Below are positions 6,430 to 13,936 of a DNA stretch of 13,936 bases, piece after piece. Source of the stretch: Porphyromonadaceae bacterium UBA3318 (GTDB lineage: Bacteria > Bacteroidota > Bacteroidia > Bacteroidales > Muribaculaceae). Made by a program: the position numbers and the translations under genes. Numbering within the stretch: the first letter of the stretch is position 1; the number at the start of each line of letters is the position of its first letter. Below the pieces are notes generated by a model. The model saw only the letters and a program-made list of their open reading frames with translations, was not told where the DNA came from and did no database searches. Location: the NCBI GenBank assembly GCA_002361235.1, contig DESI01000050.1, positions 29,397 to 43,332 of the forward strand. The letters are read 5' to 3'.

Positions 6430-7548
6430 ATGAAAGTTGATATAATAACGATGCATTGCCCTCTGAATTATGGTGCCGTTCTTCAAGCATACGCATTGCA
6501 AACATATATACATCATTTGGGGCATGAAGTGGATATCATTGATTATAGACCTTATTATATCGTATATGATCAGAGTTTGTTGTTCGTAGCAAATAAGCGG
6601 TTTAATAAATCCATTATTCTTAAACTTATATATCTGCTTGTCAAAGCACCATCAAAACAAAAAAAAATAAGAATTTTTAAAAAATTCTGTAATCGATACT
6701 TAAGTCTTTCTGAAAAAAAATATACTGATTATAAAGAATTAACTAACTATCATCCCTTAGCTGATTGCTATATATGCGGCAGTGATCAGATTTGGGGGTA
6801 TTCCAATAACGCATATCGAGATCCAGCATACTTCCTTGGATTTGTAAATCAAGACACACTGAAATGTTCGTATGCTCCAAGTGGGATGTTCCCAAATCCA
6901 TTACCTGCCGAAATGAAGCATCAGATACTCCCTTTCATCAACAGGTTGGATTTCGTTTCTGTACGGGAAGACTCTACCAGGAATATGCTACAGCCTTATA
7001 TAAAACAAAAAATATCCACCGTTGTTGATCCGGTGTTTTTGCTTAAAAAAGAAGAATGGATTTCATTTTCTGAACTGGAGAAAGCGGTTGTTCCTTCTAT
7101 CGATTACATTTTGATATATGCTGTGGGTGATTCGAGTTTAGCCTTAGAGGTGGCGACAAAGTTGTCAGAGGAAACCGGCTTACCAATCTACTGCATTTCT
7201 TCTTCCCAAAAGAATCTACCAAATGTCTCAAAAAAAATAATGGCAACACCATTGGGGTTCTTGAGGTTATTTAAGGATGCCAAATATATAGTCACAAATT
7301 CATTTCATGGAACCGCATTTTCTATAATATTTGAAAAGGAATTCTGGACATGTTCCACAAATATTGCAAACAATCGATTGACATCTTTATTATCCATAGC
7401 AGGCTTGAAGCATAGACTACTGCTTAATAATGCAAATATCAATATCAGCAATAGCAAGATAGATTATAGCCTTACAAAATCCAAGATCGAAAAGGCTGTG
7501 GCTGATTCAAAAGAATATTTGCAATCGTTTCTGGGCAATGAAAAATAA
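6430..7548 (+). CDS. Polysaccharide pyruvyl transferase family protein
   Basis: This 372-residue cytoplasmic enzyme is expected to transfer an enolpyruvyl group from phosphoenolpyruvate to a sugar of the repeat unit, giving a pyruvate ketal and hence a negative charge. Family markers (PF04230) are in order: NYGAVLQAYAL at 13-23, GSDQIW at 117-122, a conserved SVRE at 177-180, VVDPVFLL at 198-205, and the hallmark TNSFHGTAFSIIF at 289-301. NNRLTSLL follows at 314-321. The length is normal for the family. Its ATG at 6430 follows the G8-containing gap. Its 3' end overlaps the next gene by 11 nt, so the two are probably translationally coupled. The exact acceptor sugar cannot be read from sequence; some members of the family have other substrates. 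Confidence 0.9.
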   Translation: MKVDIITMHCPLNYGAVLQAYALQTYIHHLGHEVDIIDYRPYYIVYDQSLLFVANKRFNKSIILKLIYLLVKAPSKQKKIRIFKKFCNRYLSLSEKKYTDYKELTNYHPLADCYICGSDQIWGYSNNAYRDPAYFLGFVNQDTLKCSYAPSGMFPNPLPAEMKHQILPFINRLDFVSVREDSTRNMLQPYIKQKISTVVDPVFLLKKEEWISFSELEKAVVPSIDYILIYAVGDSSLALEVATKLSEETGLPIYCISSSQKNLPNVSKKIMATPLGFLRLFKDAKYIVTNSFHGTAFSIIFEKEFWTCSTNIANNRLTSLLSIAGLKHRLLLNNANINISNSKIDYSLTKSKIEKAVADSKEYLQSFLGNEK

Positions 7549-8653
7549 TTGCATCGTTATTGGCGGCGATCACCATAACACTCTTGGTGTTATCCGGTCA
7601 TTAGGTAGAAAAGGAATCAAAAGCGATGTTATAATAATTTCAGACTCAAGACATTCATACGTAGCTAAAAGCAAATATATATCGTCTTTCAAGGTCCTGC
7701 AGAAATCAGAAGAACTGACGCAATACCTGCTTTCCAATCATCAAGATAAAGGACACAAGGTTATTATTATTTGTTGCAGTGATTTAGTCGCCTCTATAAT
7801 TGACAGAGATTCCGATAAACTTAAAGATTTTTTTATTTTTCCTAATTCGTCTCATGGTGCCGGAAGTCTTACCGCAATAATGAATAAACGCCTCATGTTG
7901 GATTTGGCTGTTGTTAAAGGCTTGCCAGTGCCTAAAACATGGGATAACCCGAATGATGTTGAATTTCCCTGTTTTATCAAGCCTTTGGTAAGCAAGGACG
8001 GTGCAAAATCCGACATCGCCGTATGCCGATCAAAGAAAGAACTGGAAAATTATCTGGGACTCGATCATAAATCTCGCGACTTCCAGATTCAGCAATTCAT
8101 AGAAAAGGATTATGAATTTCAGCTCATAGGATTATCGTTAAATGCCGGAGAACATATAATTATACCCGGAGTCTCAAAAATAATAAGGTCATCCGAAACA
8201 TCAAATACAGGTTATCTGTCTTACCAATCATTAGACACAATTGGATTTAAATATTCAAAAGAATGTTCGGATTATCTTAAAGCCATAGGTTTCTCCGGTT
8301 TATTCAGCATGGAATTTTTGCGGGATAAACAGGGACGCGATTATTTTATGGAAATAAATCTGCGCAATGACGGGAACTCAATATGTGTTACATCTGCGGG
8401 AATAAATCTCCCATATCTATGGTTCAGATATAATACAGTCGGCTTAAGTGCTATTGAGCTGGACTCTAAAGTGTCAGTCACTAAAAGAGTATTACCTGAA
8501 TTCGACGACTTTTTTTTATTACGTCGAAAAAAAATAACAGTTTCAGAGTGGCTTAAAACGTTAATTACCGCAGATTGCTACATGGAGTTTGATAAACACG
8601 ATGTTAAACCATTCTTTTATAGAATCTGGCAGTTATTAAATCACAAATATTAG
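7538..8653 (+). CDS. ATP-grasp ligase of a polysaccharide locus
   Basis: This 371-residue protein has an ATP-grasp fold of the carbamoyl-phosphate-synthase/D-Asp-ligase-like type. It would use ATP to activate a carboxylate as an acyl-phosphate and join it to an amine (or another nucleophile). An N-terminal Rossmann-like pre-ATP-grasp domain starts at IVIGGDHHNTLGVIRSL. MNKRLM lies at 115-120, with Lys148 in PCFIKPL (ATP-binding lysine) and QQFIEKDYEFQLIG at 185-198. The Mg-binding segment is GLFSMEF with Glu259, then YFMEINLRNDGN with Glu272 and Asn274. In this setting I infer that it links an amino acid or similar group to a uronic or other acidic sugar, or to the acid made by a neighbour. 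The start ATG at 7538 lies inside the end of the pyruvyl transferase gene. T8 (8510-8517) and A8 (8527-8534) runs near the 3' end are in frame here. Confidence 0.82.
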   Translation: MKNNCIVIGGDHHNTLGVIRSLGRKGIKSDVIIISDSRHSYVAKSKYISSFKVLQKSEELTQYLLSNHQDKGHKVIIICCSDLVASIIDRDSDKLKDFFIFPNSSHGAGSLTAIMNKRLMLDLAVVKGLPVPKTWDNPNDVEFPCFIKPLVSKDGAKSDIAVCRSKKELENYLGLDHKSRDFQIQQFIEKDYEFQLIGLSLNAGEHIIIPGVSKIIRSSETSNTGYLSYQSLDTIGFKYSKECSDYLKAIGFSGLFSMEFLRDKQGRDYFMEINLRNDGNSICVTSAGINLPYLWFRYNTVGLSAIELDSKVSVTKRVLPEFDDFFLLRRKKITVSEWLKTLITADCYMEFDKHDVKPFFYRIWQLLNHKY

Positions 8654-8658
8654 TCACA

Positions 8659-9543
8659 ATGAACCCTATACGGAATCTTAATAGAAATCGCTGGAATCTG
8701 GCGTTTTTTGAGGAAGCTTCATTAAAGAATGTTTTATCTGGAGATTATTCTCGGGTTAAATGGATGCATTATGATGATAAATCAAGATGGTATGCCGATC
8801 CTTTTATTCTGAGAGTGACAGAGAATGAAATCGTTCTTCTTGTTGAAGAATTATCTTACGAAATAAACAAAGGTCGAATTGCCAAATTAATCGTCGACAG
8901 AAGAACTTTTAAGCTCCTCTCCATGAAGATTATTCTGGATTTGCCGACACATCTGTCTTTTCCTATGATTTTTCGAAATGAAGATTCGATTATTGTCATT
9001 CCGGAGAATTCAGCATCAGGCAAAAGTTCAGCATACAGTTATGATGCGGAAACCGATGAAATGCATTTTCTTGATGTCGTATGTGATTTGCCACTTACAG
9101 ACGCGACAATTCTTCAATATGGCGATAAAAATTATATTCTTGCGACTTCGTTACCTGATCCGAATGGAAACAGATTACAAATCTTAGAATTTAACAATGA
9201 AAATCTGAAAGCAAGACCATTGTATGACTACACCTTTGATTCTTCTGTTGCCCGAAATGCAGGTTCTCCATTTATAATTGATGGAAGGCTTTACAGACCC
9301 GCACAAGATTGCAACGGCGAATATGGTAAGGGTGTATGTATACAGGAACTCGAAATTGATGAATCGACCGACAGATTCAGGTTCAAGAATGTAGCATCAA
9401 TCTATCCTTTTAATTCTCATTATCATTTAGGATTACATACCCTGAATATTCATGACGGCATGTGTGTGATAGATGGACGGGGTCTGTTACATCCTTATAT
9501 AGGTAGAATCATAAGGGCTGTCATTGATACATTAAGAAGATGA
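8659..9543 (+). CDS. GINT1 N-terminal-domain-like beta-propeller protein
   Basis: This 294-residue protein resembles the domain found at the N-terminus of plant glucosamine inositolphosphorylceramide transferase 1 and in bacterial capsule-locus proteins, often fused to or next to formyltransferases or glycosyltransferases. The visible family signature is WYADPFIL at 44-51, FPMIFRNEDSIIVIPENS at 101-118, ARNAGSPFIIDGRLYRPAQD at 198-217 followed by CNGEYG, YHLGLHTLN at 255-263 and DGRG at 272-275. There is no signal peptide or membrane segment, so it is probably cytoplasmic. It begins 5 nt after the ATP-grasp gene and overlaps the next glycosyltransferase by ATGA. The biochemical role of the free-standing bacterial form is not established to my knowledge; a sugar-transfer or substrate-presenting role is plausible. 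Family assignment rests on recalled motifs. Confidence 0.7.
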   Translation: MNPIRNLNRNRWNLAFFEEASLKNVLSGDYSRVKWMHYDDKSRWYADPFILRVTENEIVLLVEELSYEINKGRIAKLIVDRRTFKLLSMKIILDLPTHLSFPMIFRNEDSIIVIPENSASGKSSAYSYDAETDEMHFLDVVCDLPLTDATILQYGDKNYILATSLPDPNGNRLQILEFNNENLKARPLYDYTFDSSVARNAGSPFIIDGRLYRPAQDCNGEYGKGVCIQELEIDESTDRFRFKNVASIYPFNSHYHLGLHTLNIHDGMCVIDGRGLLHPYIGRIIRAVIDTLRR

Positions 9544-10655
9544 AGCGAGTCTTACAGATATTCGGGAAATTGGGCAGAGGCGGTCTCGAGACTTTCGTAA
9601 TGAACCTGTATCGGGCCATAGACCGGCAGCAAGTGCAATTTGATTTCTTGCTCACCGCTGCAAACGGGGATTATGAAGAAGAAGCTAAAAAACTCGGTGC
9701 ACGGATATATTATATTCCACCGCGCTGTAAAGGTCTTAAAGCCTATAAATGTTCACTTGATAGATTCTTTGCACGAAATGCCGGCCAATATTCGGCAGTA
9801 CATCTGCATGTGTCATCATTGACCTCCGTCGAACCTTTGGAATATGCCGAGAAATACAATATCCCGATTAGAATTATTCATTCTCATTCATCATCGGTAA
9901 AACAGAATTTGAAAGGGCGGTTATTACATCATATTCTACATAATTTAAATAAGCTGAAGATCAAAAGACTGGCGACACATTATCTGGGTTGTTCCGATAA
10001 GGCGTTGGATTGGCTTTTCAAATGGACGGGGGTCAGATCAAAGGCTTTAATGATAAATAATGGAATAGATGTGTCACGATACAGATTTAATGAAACCACA
10101 AGACAAGAAATGCGCCGAATCTTTGGGTTCCGCGATGAATTTGTAGTTGGACATGTCGGGAGCTTCATTCCCGTCAAGAATCACCATTATCTGATCACGC
10201 TTTTTGTTGAGATTCTTAAAGCGATACCTGATTCCAAACTTTTGCTTGTCGGAGCTGGAGAACTGGAGATGTCTATAAAAGAGCAGATTCATGAACGGAG
10301 TTTGGAATCAAAGGTTATATTCGCCGGCTTGAGATCGGATGTAGACAAGGTACTTCAAGCTATTGACGTCATCATTATGCCATCGCTGTTTGAAGGACTC
10401 CCGGTTTCGTTAGTTGAGGCCCAGGCAGCAGGAGTGCCGGTTCTTGCATCCGATACAATCTCCAGGGACATAGCCTTAACCCCTGACATTCGATTTCTAT
10501 CATTAGACGATTCTATTCAAAAATGGGTGGATTGCGCAGTCCATATCCATAATCACCATATAAGAATGGATACAGTCGAGGAAATACGAGACAAAGGGTT
10601 TGACATTAAAGATATTGCAAAACAATTTAGCACAATTTATAATTCACAGACATGA
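9540..10655 (+). CDS. Glycosyltransferase, GT4 family, GT-B fold
   Basis: This 371-residue cytoplasmic or membrane-associated glycosyltransferase would add one sugar from a nucleotide donor to the growing lipid-linked repeat unit. The N-terminal acceptor domain shows GKLGRGGLETFVMNLYR at 9-25, HLHVSSLTS at 88-96 and IIHSHSSS at 112-119. The linker has MINNGIDVSRY at 171-181. The donor domain has GHVGSFIPVKNH at 204-215, LLLVGAGELE at 234-243, and the retaining EX7E pair Glu285/Glu293 in FEGLPVSLVEAQAAGVPVLA. The gene overlaps its upstream and downstream neighbours by ATGA at both ends. Linkage and donor are unknown. Confidence 0.92.
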   Translation: MKRVLQIFGKLGRGGLETFVMNLYRAIDRQQVQFDFLLTAANGDYEEEAKKLGARIYYIPPRCKGLKAYKCSLDRFFARNAGQYSAVHLHVSSLTSVEPLEYAEKYNIPIRIIHSHSSSVKQNLKGRLLHHILHNLNKLKIKRLATHYLGCSDKALDWLFKWTGVRSKALMINNGIDVSRYRFNETTRQEMRRIFGFRDEFVVGHVGSFIPVKNHHYLITLFVEILKAIPDSKLLLVGAGELEMSIKEQIHERSLESKVIFAGLRSDVDKVLQAIDVIIMPSLFEGLPVSLVEAQAAGVPVLASDTISRDIALTPDIRFLSLDDSIQKWVDCAVHIHNHHIRMDTVEEIRDKGFDIKDIAKQFSTIYNSQT

Positions 10656-12046
10656 CTAAGAGAGTTGGCATTGTCCTGCTGTTTGTATTCGTTTTGTTTT
10701 ATATTGTATATGGATTGTATGTCCGAATTCCACAATATGAAAATCTTAAAATTGTAGGAACCATTGGATTGTTACAATTTGCATACAGCATTTATTTGTC
10801 TCTGCACAATGGACAAAAACTTATATCACCATACGTTATCTTTCTTATAGTGATGTATATATTTCATGCAGGACAGTCACTGATGTACCCATTTGATATT
10901 ATAACGGATCAAGACTTAGTCGGATTTTATGGAATCACATCTGAAGACGTTTTCAATGCTCAATTAATAACTTTTTCATTTCTGGCTTTCTTCCAGATAG
11001 GCTCTTTAGCATATAATGATAAACAAACTCGAAGGATAAGATATTGCGCGCATAGCGATTATCAAAATAAACGCATAATCCGAATTGGGTGGTTTCTTGC
11101 AATTATTTCAATATATACCTATTATGACGAACTGATTCACAGAGCAATTCTGTCCATGACATACGGATATGGCGCTATATATGAAGAAAAAGAAAAAATA
11201 GGCTTATCCAATATAACCGGAATACTTGCAGACTATTTTATTCCGGCATTGATATGTTTGTTTATGGGATATCGATCTTCTAAGAAGAAACGACTTGTCA
11301 TCAATATTGTGTTCTTATTGAACTGTATGATAATATTGGTTACCGGCGGACGAACTGAAGCTGTCATTATATTGGCATTAATTCTTATTTTGCAAAATTA
11401 TCTTGTAAAGAGATTTACAAAAAAAGATATGATTGCAATAGCCGGAGCTGGATTGGTAGTGTTGGTATTACTTGCCTGGATTTCTAAAATGAGAGTCAAT
11501 ACAGCACGCAATTTCGAAGATACCTTTACAGTCCAAACCGAAGAATATGATAATCCCGTCGCTGACGCAATTGCAGAAATGGGTAGAACAATGTACTGTC
11601 TGATATGGACAGACGATATTGTGTCGCAGACAGGAGATTATCGCTTTGGCTCAAGTTATGCATATTCTTTTACCTCCATAATTCCCAATTTAGGTTTTTG
11701 GGAAATGCATCCGGCCAGATTACATGCTAATTTAGGAGACTGGTTGACAGAGGAGCAAGGTACATCATTCGGGACCGCTTATTCCATGGTTGCAGAAGCT
11801 TACGTCAACTTCTGGTACTTTGGGGCATTGTTAATGGGATTTTTCGGATACATAGTCACCGCCTTGTTCGGCAGGCTTAAAAATGCAGTATCGGCAAGAA
11901 ATACAGCATTAGTTGCATTTATATTAGTGTTCTTCTGGTTTTCCTTAAAAATTCCTCGTAATTCCTTTATCGGTGCTGTCAGGGCGCTATTTTACTTTGC
12001 GCTTCCAATTTATTGGTATACAAGAGGGTACATTATTAAAAAATGA
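10652..12046 (+). CDS. wzy: Wzy-type oligosaccharide repeat-unit polymerase
   Basis: This 464-residue polytopic membrane protein has about 11-12 hydrophobic segments and belongs to the O-antigen/oligosaccharide repeat-unit polymerase type. It would join repeat units on the periplasmic face after Wzx flipping. Supporting marks are VTGGRTEAVIILALILIL around 230-247 and a long periplasmic loop between about 280 and 375. That loop precedes GTSFGTAYSMVAEAYVNFWY (370-389) and FGALLMGFFGY, the re-entry region conserved in these polymerases. Wzy sequences diverge greatly, so the call rests on topology, these motifs and the presence of a Wzx flippase in the same operon. It overlaps the preceding and following genes by 4 nt. 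The linkage formed cannot be predicted. Confidence 0.87.
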   Translation: MTKRVGIVLLFVFVLFYIVYGLYVRIPQYENLKIVGTIGLLQFAYSIYLSLHNGQKLISPYVIFLIVMYIFHAGQSLMYPFDIITDQDLVGFYGITSEDVFNAQLITFSFLAFFQIGSLAYNDKQTRRIRYCAHSDYQNKRIIRIGWFLAIISIYTYYDELIHRAILSMTYGYGAIYEEKEKIGLSNITGILADYFIPALICLFMGYRSSKKKRLVINIVFLLNCMIILVTGGRTEAVIILALILILQNYLVKRFTKKDMIAIAGAGLVVLVLLAWISKMRVNTARNFEDTFTVQTEEYDNPVADAIAEMGRTMYCLIWTDDIVSQTGDYRFGSSYAYSFTSIIPNLGFWEMHPARLHANLGDWLTEEQGTSFGTAYSMVAEAYVNFWYFGALLMGFFGYIVTALFGRLKNAVSARNTALVAFILVFFWFSLKIPRNSFIGAVRALFYFALPIYWYTRGYIIKK

Positions 12047-12599
12047 AAATTGATACTAAAGCGGCTCTGCAGCGCGCTATTGCCATGGATAGAAGTCGAT
12101 ATAATTTACGACGCCCCATTTTATTAGGCAGACTGCTCGGAGATGAAAATTACAAAGTCGTGAAATTCTTGAAAGTTTTAAGACATCTTGAGTTTTACAC
12201 AAACAAGCATAAAAGTCCTTTAGAATACTGTCTTTACATATACTATACCCTTATTTACCGTAGGATGAGATTGAAATATGGCCTGTGGATTGAGGTAAAC
12301 AAAGTCGGTCCAGGGCTTTACATTCCCCATTATAGGGGGGGGTATATGCCAATTGTAAGTCTATGGGGGATAATTGCACGTTATCATCAGGATGCGTCCT
12401 CGGCAATAAGACTGGCCTGCCGGATGGTCCCACTATCGGTAATAATGTCGAAATTGCGATTGGGGCCAAGGTTATAGGACCTATTCATATCGGAGATAAT
12501 GTTGTCATAGCACCCAACTCGGTAGTTGTGAAAGATGTACCTTCAAATTCCATTGTCAGTGGAATTCCAGCCAAAATAATAAAAGTCATACAGTTATAA
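12043..12599 (+). pseudogene. Hexapeptide-repeat acetyltransferase, frameshifted at a G8 tract
   Basis: This is a serine-acetyltransferase-like left-handed beta-helix enzyme that would move acetyl from acetyl-CoA to a sugar or precursor. The 5' frame (12043-12342) encodes 100 native residues ending KVGPGLYIPHYRGG, then runs out of frame to a stop at 12475-12477. The rest lies in the next frame to TAA 12597-12599: VYANCKSMGDN, TLSSGCVLGNKTG, TIGNNVEIAIGAKVIGPIHI, IAPNSVVVKDV and SGIPAKIIKV. Nine Gs instead of eight would rejoin the frames into a 185-residue protein reading HYRGGVYANCK; six Gs would also work but lose one Gly. There is no other damage, so this is either a reversible OFF state or a sequencing error rather than old decay. 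It overlaps Wzy by ATGA and ends 1 nt before the next gene. An ATG at 12363 could start a 78-residue hexapeptide fragment. Confidence 0.88.
12335..12342 (+). repeat. G8 homopolymer at the acetyltransferase frameshift point
   Basis: Eight consecutive Gs follow TATA and precede TATATG. They encode the end of HYRGG. The two coding frames of the acetyltransferase meet exactly at this tract, and tract lengths of 3n restore the open frame. A second shorter G run (GGGGG, 12365-12369) lies 22 bases downstream. Confidence 0.95.
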
Positions 12600-12600
12600 T

Positions 12601-13752
12601 ATGGTTATTCTTTTCTCCGGATTGGCTACTGTTGATTTTGACGGAGCCAATTACTATAACAATGAAATGCAAGCTTCTATTAGCAGATATAAACCTTTCT
12701 GCGACAGATTAATCTGCATAGCACATCTGAACAGAGTCAAAACTTCAAAACATGATCCTATAAATATGGATGGCGTTGAATTCATATTTGTAGAGAAGAT
12801 TAATTCTCCTAAATCGTTTATACTCGGTCCTTATAGGAATCGTCCTATAATACAGAATGCGGTTAAACGCGCTGATGCCTGCATTGTACATGTTTTTTCC
12901 ATGCATTGTGGTGAAGTTATCAAGGCTGCAAGGAAATTTGGCAAACCAGTATGCAATGTTGTTGTAGGCTGTCCATGGCAAGCATATTGGAATTATAATA
13001 TATTGGGGAAATTTCTGGCTCCCGTCAATTATCTCAAATTGCGTTCCCTTCAAAAAAAAGCCACTCATTCAATTTATGTTACAAATAGTTTCCTACAGCA
13101 TCGATATCCAACCAAAGGATTATCAACCAACTGTAGTAATGTCCAGGTAAATGCCGGAGTTGAATCTGCTTTAAAAAGACGAATCGGTAGAATTGAAACT
13201 TATTCAAAAGACATAACCTTTAAAATAGGTACCGTTGCTGCGATTGATGTCCCTTATAAAGGACAAAAATACGTTTTCATGGCTCTTGCTCGCCTTCTCA
13301 AGTTAGGAATAGATAGATTTGAATATCATTTAGCCGGAGCAGGAGACAATTCACGACTTAAGGAGATTGCCCATGATTTAGCAATCTCTGATAAAATTAT
13401 TTTTCACGGCGCCATTCCTCATGAACATATCACCGAGTTCTTCGATGAAATGGATATATATATTCAACCAAGTAAACAGGAAGGGCTTCCCAGGGCTCTG
13501 ATTGAAGCCATGAGCAGAGGCTGTCTTTGCATTGGATCCAATATTTCCGGGATACCCGAATTATTAAAGAGTGAATATCTTTTCCCTAAGGCAAACAGCA
13601 AAAAGCTTGCACAGATTTTACTTGGAATAAATACTGAAAAACTGATTGAACAGGCACATGTAAATTTTAAAGAGGCAAAAAAATATAACAGTGATATTAT
13701 AAATAAGAGGAGAAATGATTTTTTGAGTATCTTCCTTTCTAAAGAGGAATGA
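12601..13752 (+). CDS. Glycosyltransferase, GT4 family
   Basis: This 383-residue GT-B glycosyltransferase is predicted to add a sugar to the repeat unit at the cytoplasmic face. The N-terminal domain contains VDFDGANYYNNEMQASISRY at 11-30 and VVGCPWQAYW at 121-130. The donor-binding domain shows IGTVAAIDVPYKGQKYV at 209-225, HLAGAGDNSRLKE at 243-255, and the EX7E pair Glu294/Glu302 within KQEGLPRALIEAMSRG, then SNISGIPELL. The start ATG is 1 nt after the stop of the acetyltransferase. If the acetyltransferase is frameshifted, ribosomes stop 123 nt earlier, which could lower coupled translation of this gene. An ATGA overlap at its end points to a further gene start. Confidence 0.92.
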   Translation: MVILFSGLATVDFDGANYYNNEMQASISRYKPFCDRLICIAHLNRVKTSKHDPINMDGVEFIFVEKINSPKSFILGPYRNRPIIQNAVKRADACIVHVFSMHCGEVIKAARKFGKPVCNVVVGCPWQAYWNYNILGKFLAPVNYLKLRSLQKKATHSIYVTNSFLQHRYPTKGLSTNCSNVQVNAGVESALKRRIGRIETYSKDITFKIGTVAAIDVPYKGQKYVFMALARLLKLGIDRFEYHLAGAGDNSRLKEIAHDLAISDKIIFHGAIPHEHITEFFDEMDIYIQPSKQEGLPRALIEAMSRGCLCIGSNISGIPELLKSEYLFPKANSKKLAQILLGINTEKLIEQAHVNFKEAKKYNSDIINKRRNDFLSIFLSKEE

Positions 13753-13826
13753 GTAAAATAAAGTATCGCTTACGAATAGCGGGATTATCGCAATTTCCGA
13801 GACACAACCAAGATCACATATCCTGA
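13749..13826 (+). pseudogene. Possible truncated gene start (25 codons)
   Basis: An ATG at 13749 overlaps the stop of the glycosyltransferase as ATGA, the same junction used four times upstream. This suggests that a real gene once began here. It reads MSKIKYRLRIAGLSQFP and then only eight more residues before TGA at 13824-13826, followed directly by TAA. None of the three frames continues it convincingly. The peptide is not recognisable. It may be a 5' remnant cut by a deletion or insertion, or chance. Confidence 0.25.
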
Positions 13827-13936
13827 TAAAAAAACTTTGCTAAACAAGGCTCAAACACCATAACTGCCACCTTATGATGGCCAACATATAATATAGACTG
13901 AATATATCTAATGATTAAGTACATGACAAAAATTTG
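13827..13936. other. Terminal stretch without a recognised gene
   Basis: These AT-rich bases contain no supported coding region on the + strand. On the - strand a frame is open from the window end to a stop at 13814-13816, with a possible ATG at 13922-13924; it gives about 40 residues, including VGHHKVAVMVFEP. It could be the end of a gene entering from outside, but nothing in it is recognisable. I see no clear terminator hairpin or TAnnTTTG element. Confidence 0.3.

Noticed and set aside
8510..8534. T8 and A8 runs in the ATP-grasp gene as further contingency tracts
   Set aside because: They are in frame, and A/T runs of 8-9 are frequent in this AT-rich DNA (for example A9 at 6659-6667), so they carry little signal compared with G8.
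1..13936. CRISPR array, tRNA, rRNA or complete insertion sequence
   Set aside because: No regularly spaced repeats, no cloverleaf or rRNA-like sequence, and no transposase gene or paired terminal inverted repeats were seen.

Overview
The window looks like a chromosomal stretch of a Bacteroidales bacterium. A Muribaculaceae-like or similar gut member fits, but the family is my inference. The evidence is a NusG-like UpxY-type antiterminator at the head of a surface-polysaccharide locus, a Bacteroidetes-type -7 element (TAnnTTTG) upstream of it, no clear Shine-Dalgarno sequences, and short GCATTCCGCATTGC-type repeats of a kind common in the order.

Layout. Positions 1-1395 carry the 3' part of glnS, a GC-rich housekeeping gene (a sample line counts at about 58% GC). 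It ends at a 12-bp stem-loop (1417-1443). Positions 1396-1912 hold that terminator, two perfect tandem duplications, a promoter -7 element and a long leader. Positions 1913-2881 encode the UpxY-like antiterminator, still GC-rich and with an unusually long C-terminal part. From 2882 on the composition drops abruptly (a sample line counts at 30% GC), and a polysaccharide biosynthesis operon runs to the end on the + strand. Its order is a Wzx flippase, a MenD-like ThDP enzyme, a polysaccharide pyruvyl transferase, an ATP-grasp ligase, a protein of the GINT1 N-terminal-domain type, a GT4 glycosyltransferase, a Wzy polymerase, a hexapeptide acetyltransferase split by a frameshift in a G8 run, a second GT4 enzyme, and a short ORF that may be the start of a truncated gene. 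From 6430 onward consecutive genes overlap (mostly by the 4-nt ATGA) or are 1-5 nt apart, so they are one translationally coupled unit.

How it works together (inference). UpxY would let RNA polymerase read through the long operon. The glycosyltransferases and the modifying enzymes would build and decorate a repeat unit on undecaprenyl phosphate, with pyruvate ketal, a probable ATP-dependent amide, acetyl, and an unknown product of the ThDP enzyme as decorations. Wzx would flip the unit and Wzy would polymerise it. No initiating phosphoglycosyl transferase, UpxZ or nucleotide-sugar genes are visible, so the locus must continue outside the window or borrow them.

The two most interesting signals are as follows. 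(1) There are two G8 homopolymers in AT-rich DNA. One lies exactly where the acetyltransferase changes frame, which suggests slipped-strand phase variation of acetylation (or a sequencing error). The other lies just upstream of the pyruvyl transferase. (2) The MenD-like enzyme keeps the ThDP-binding residues but appears to have lost the arginines that MenD uses for its own substrates, so it probably makes something else for the glycan.
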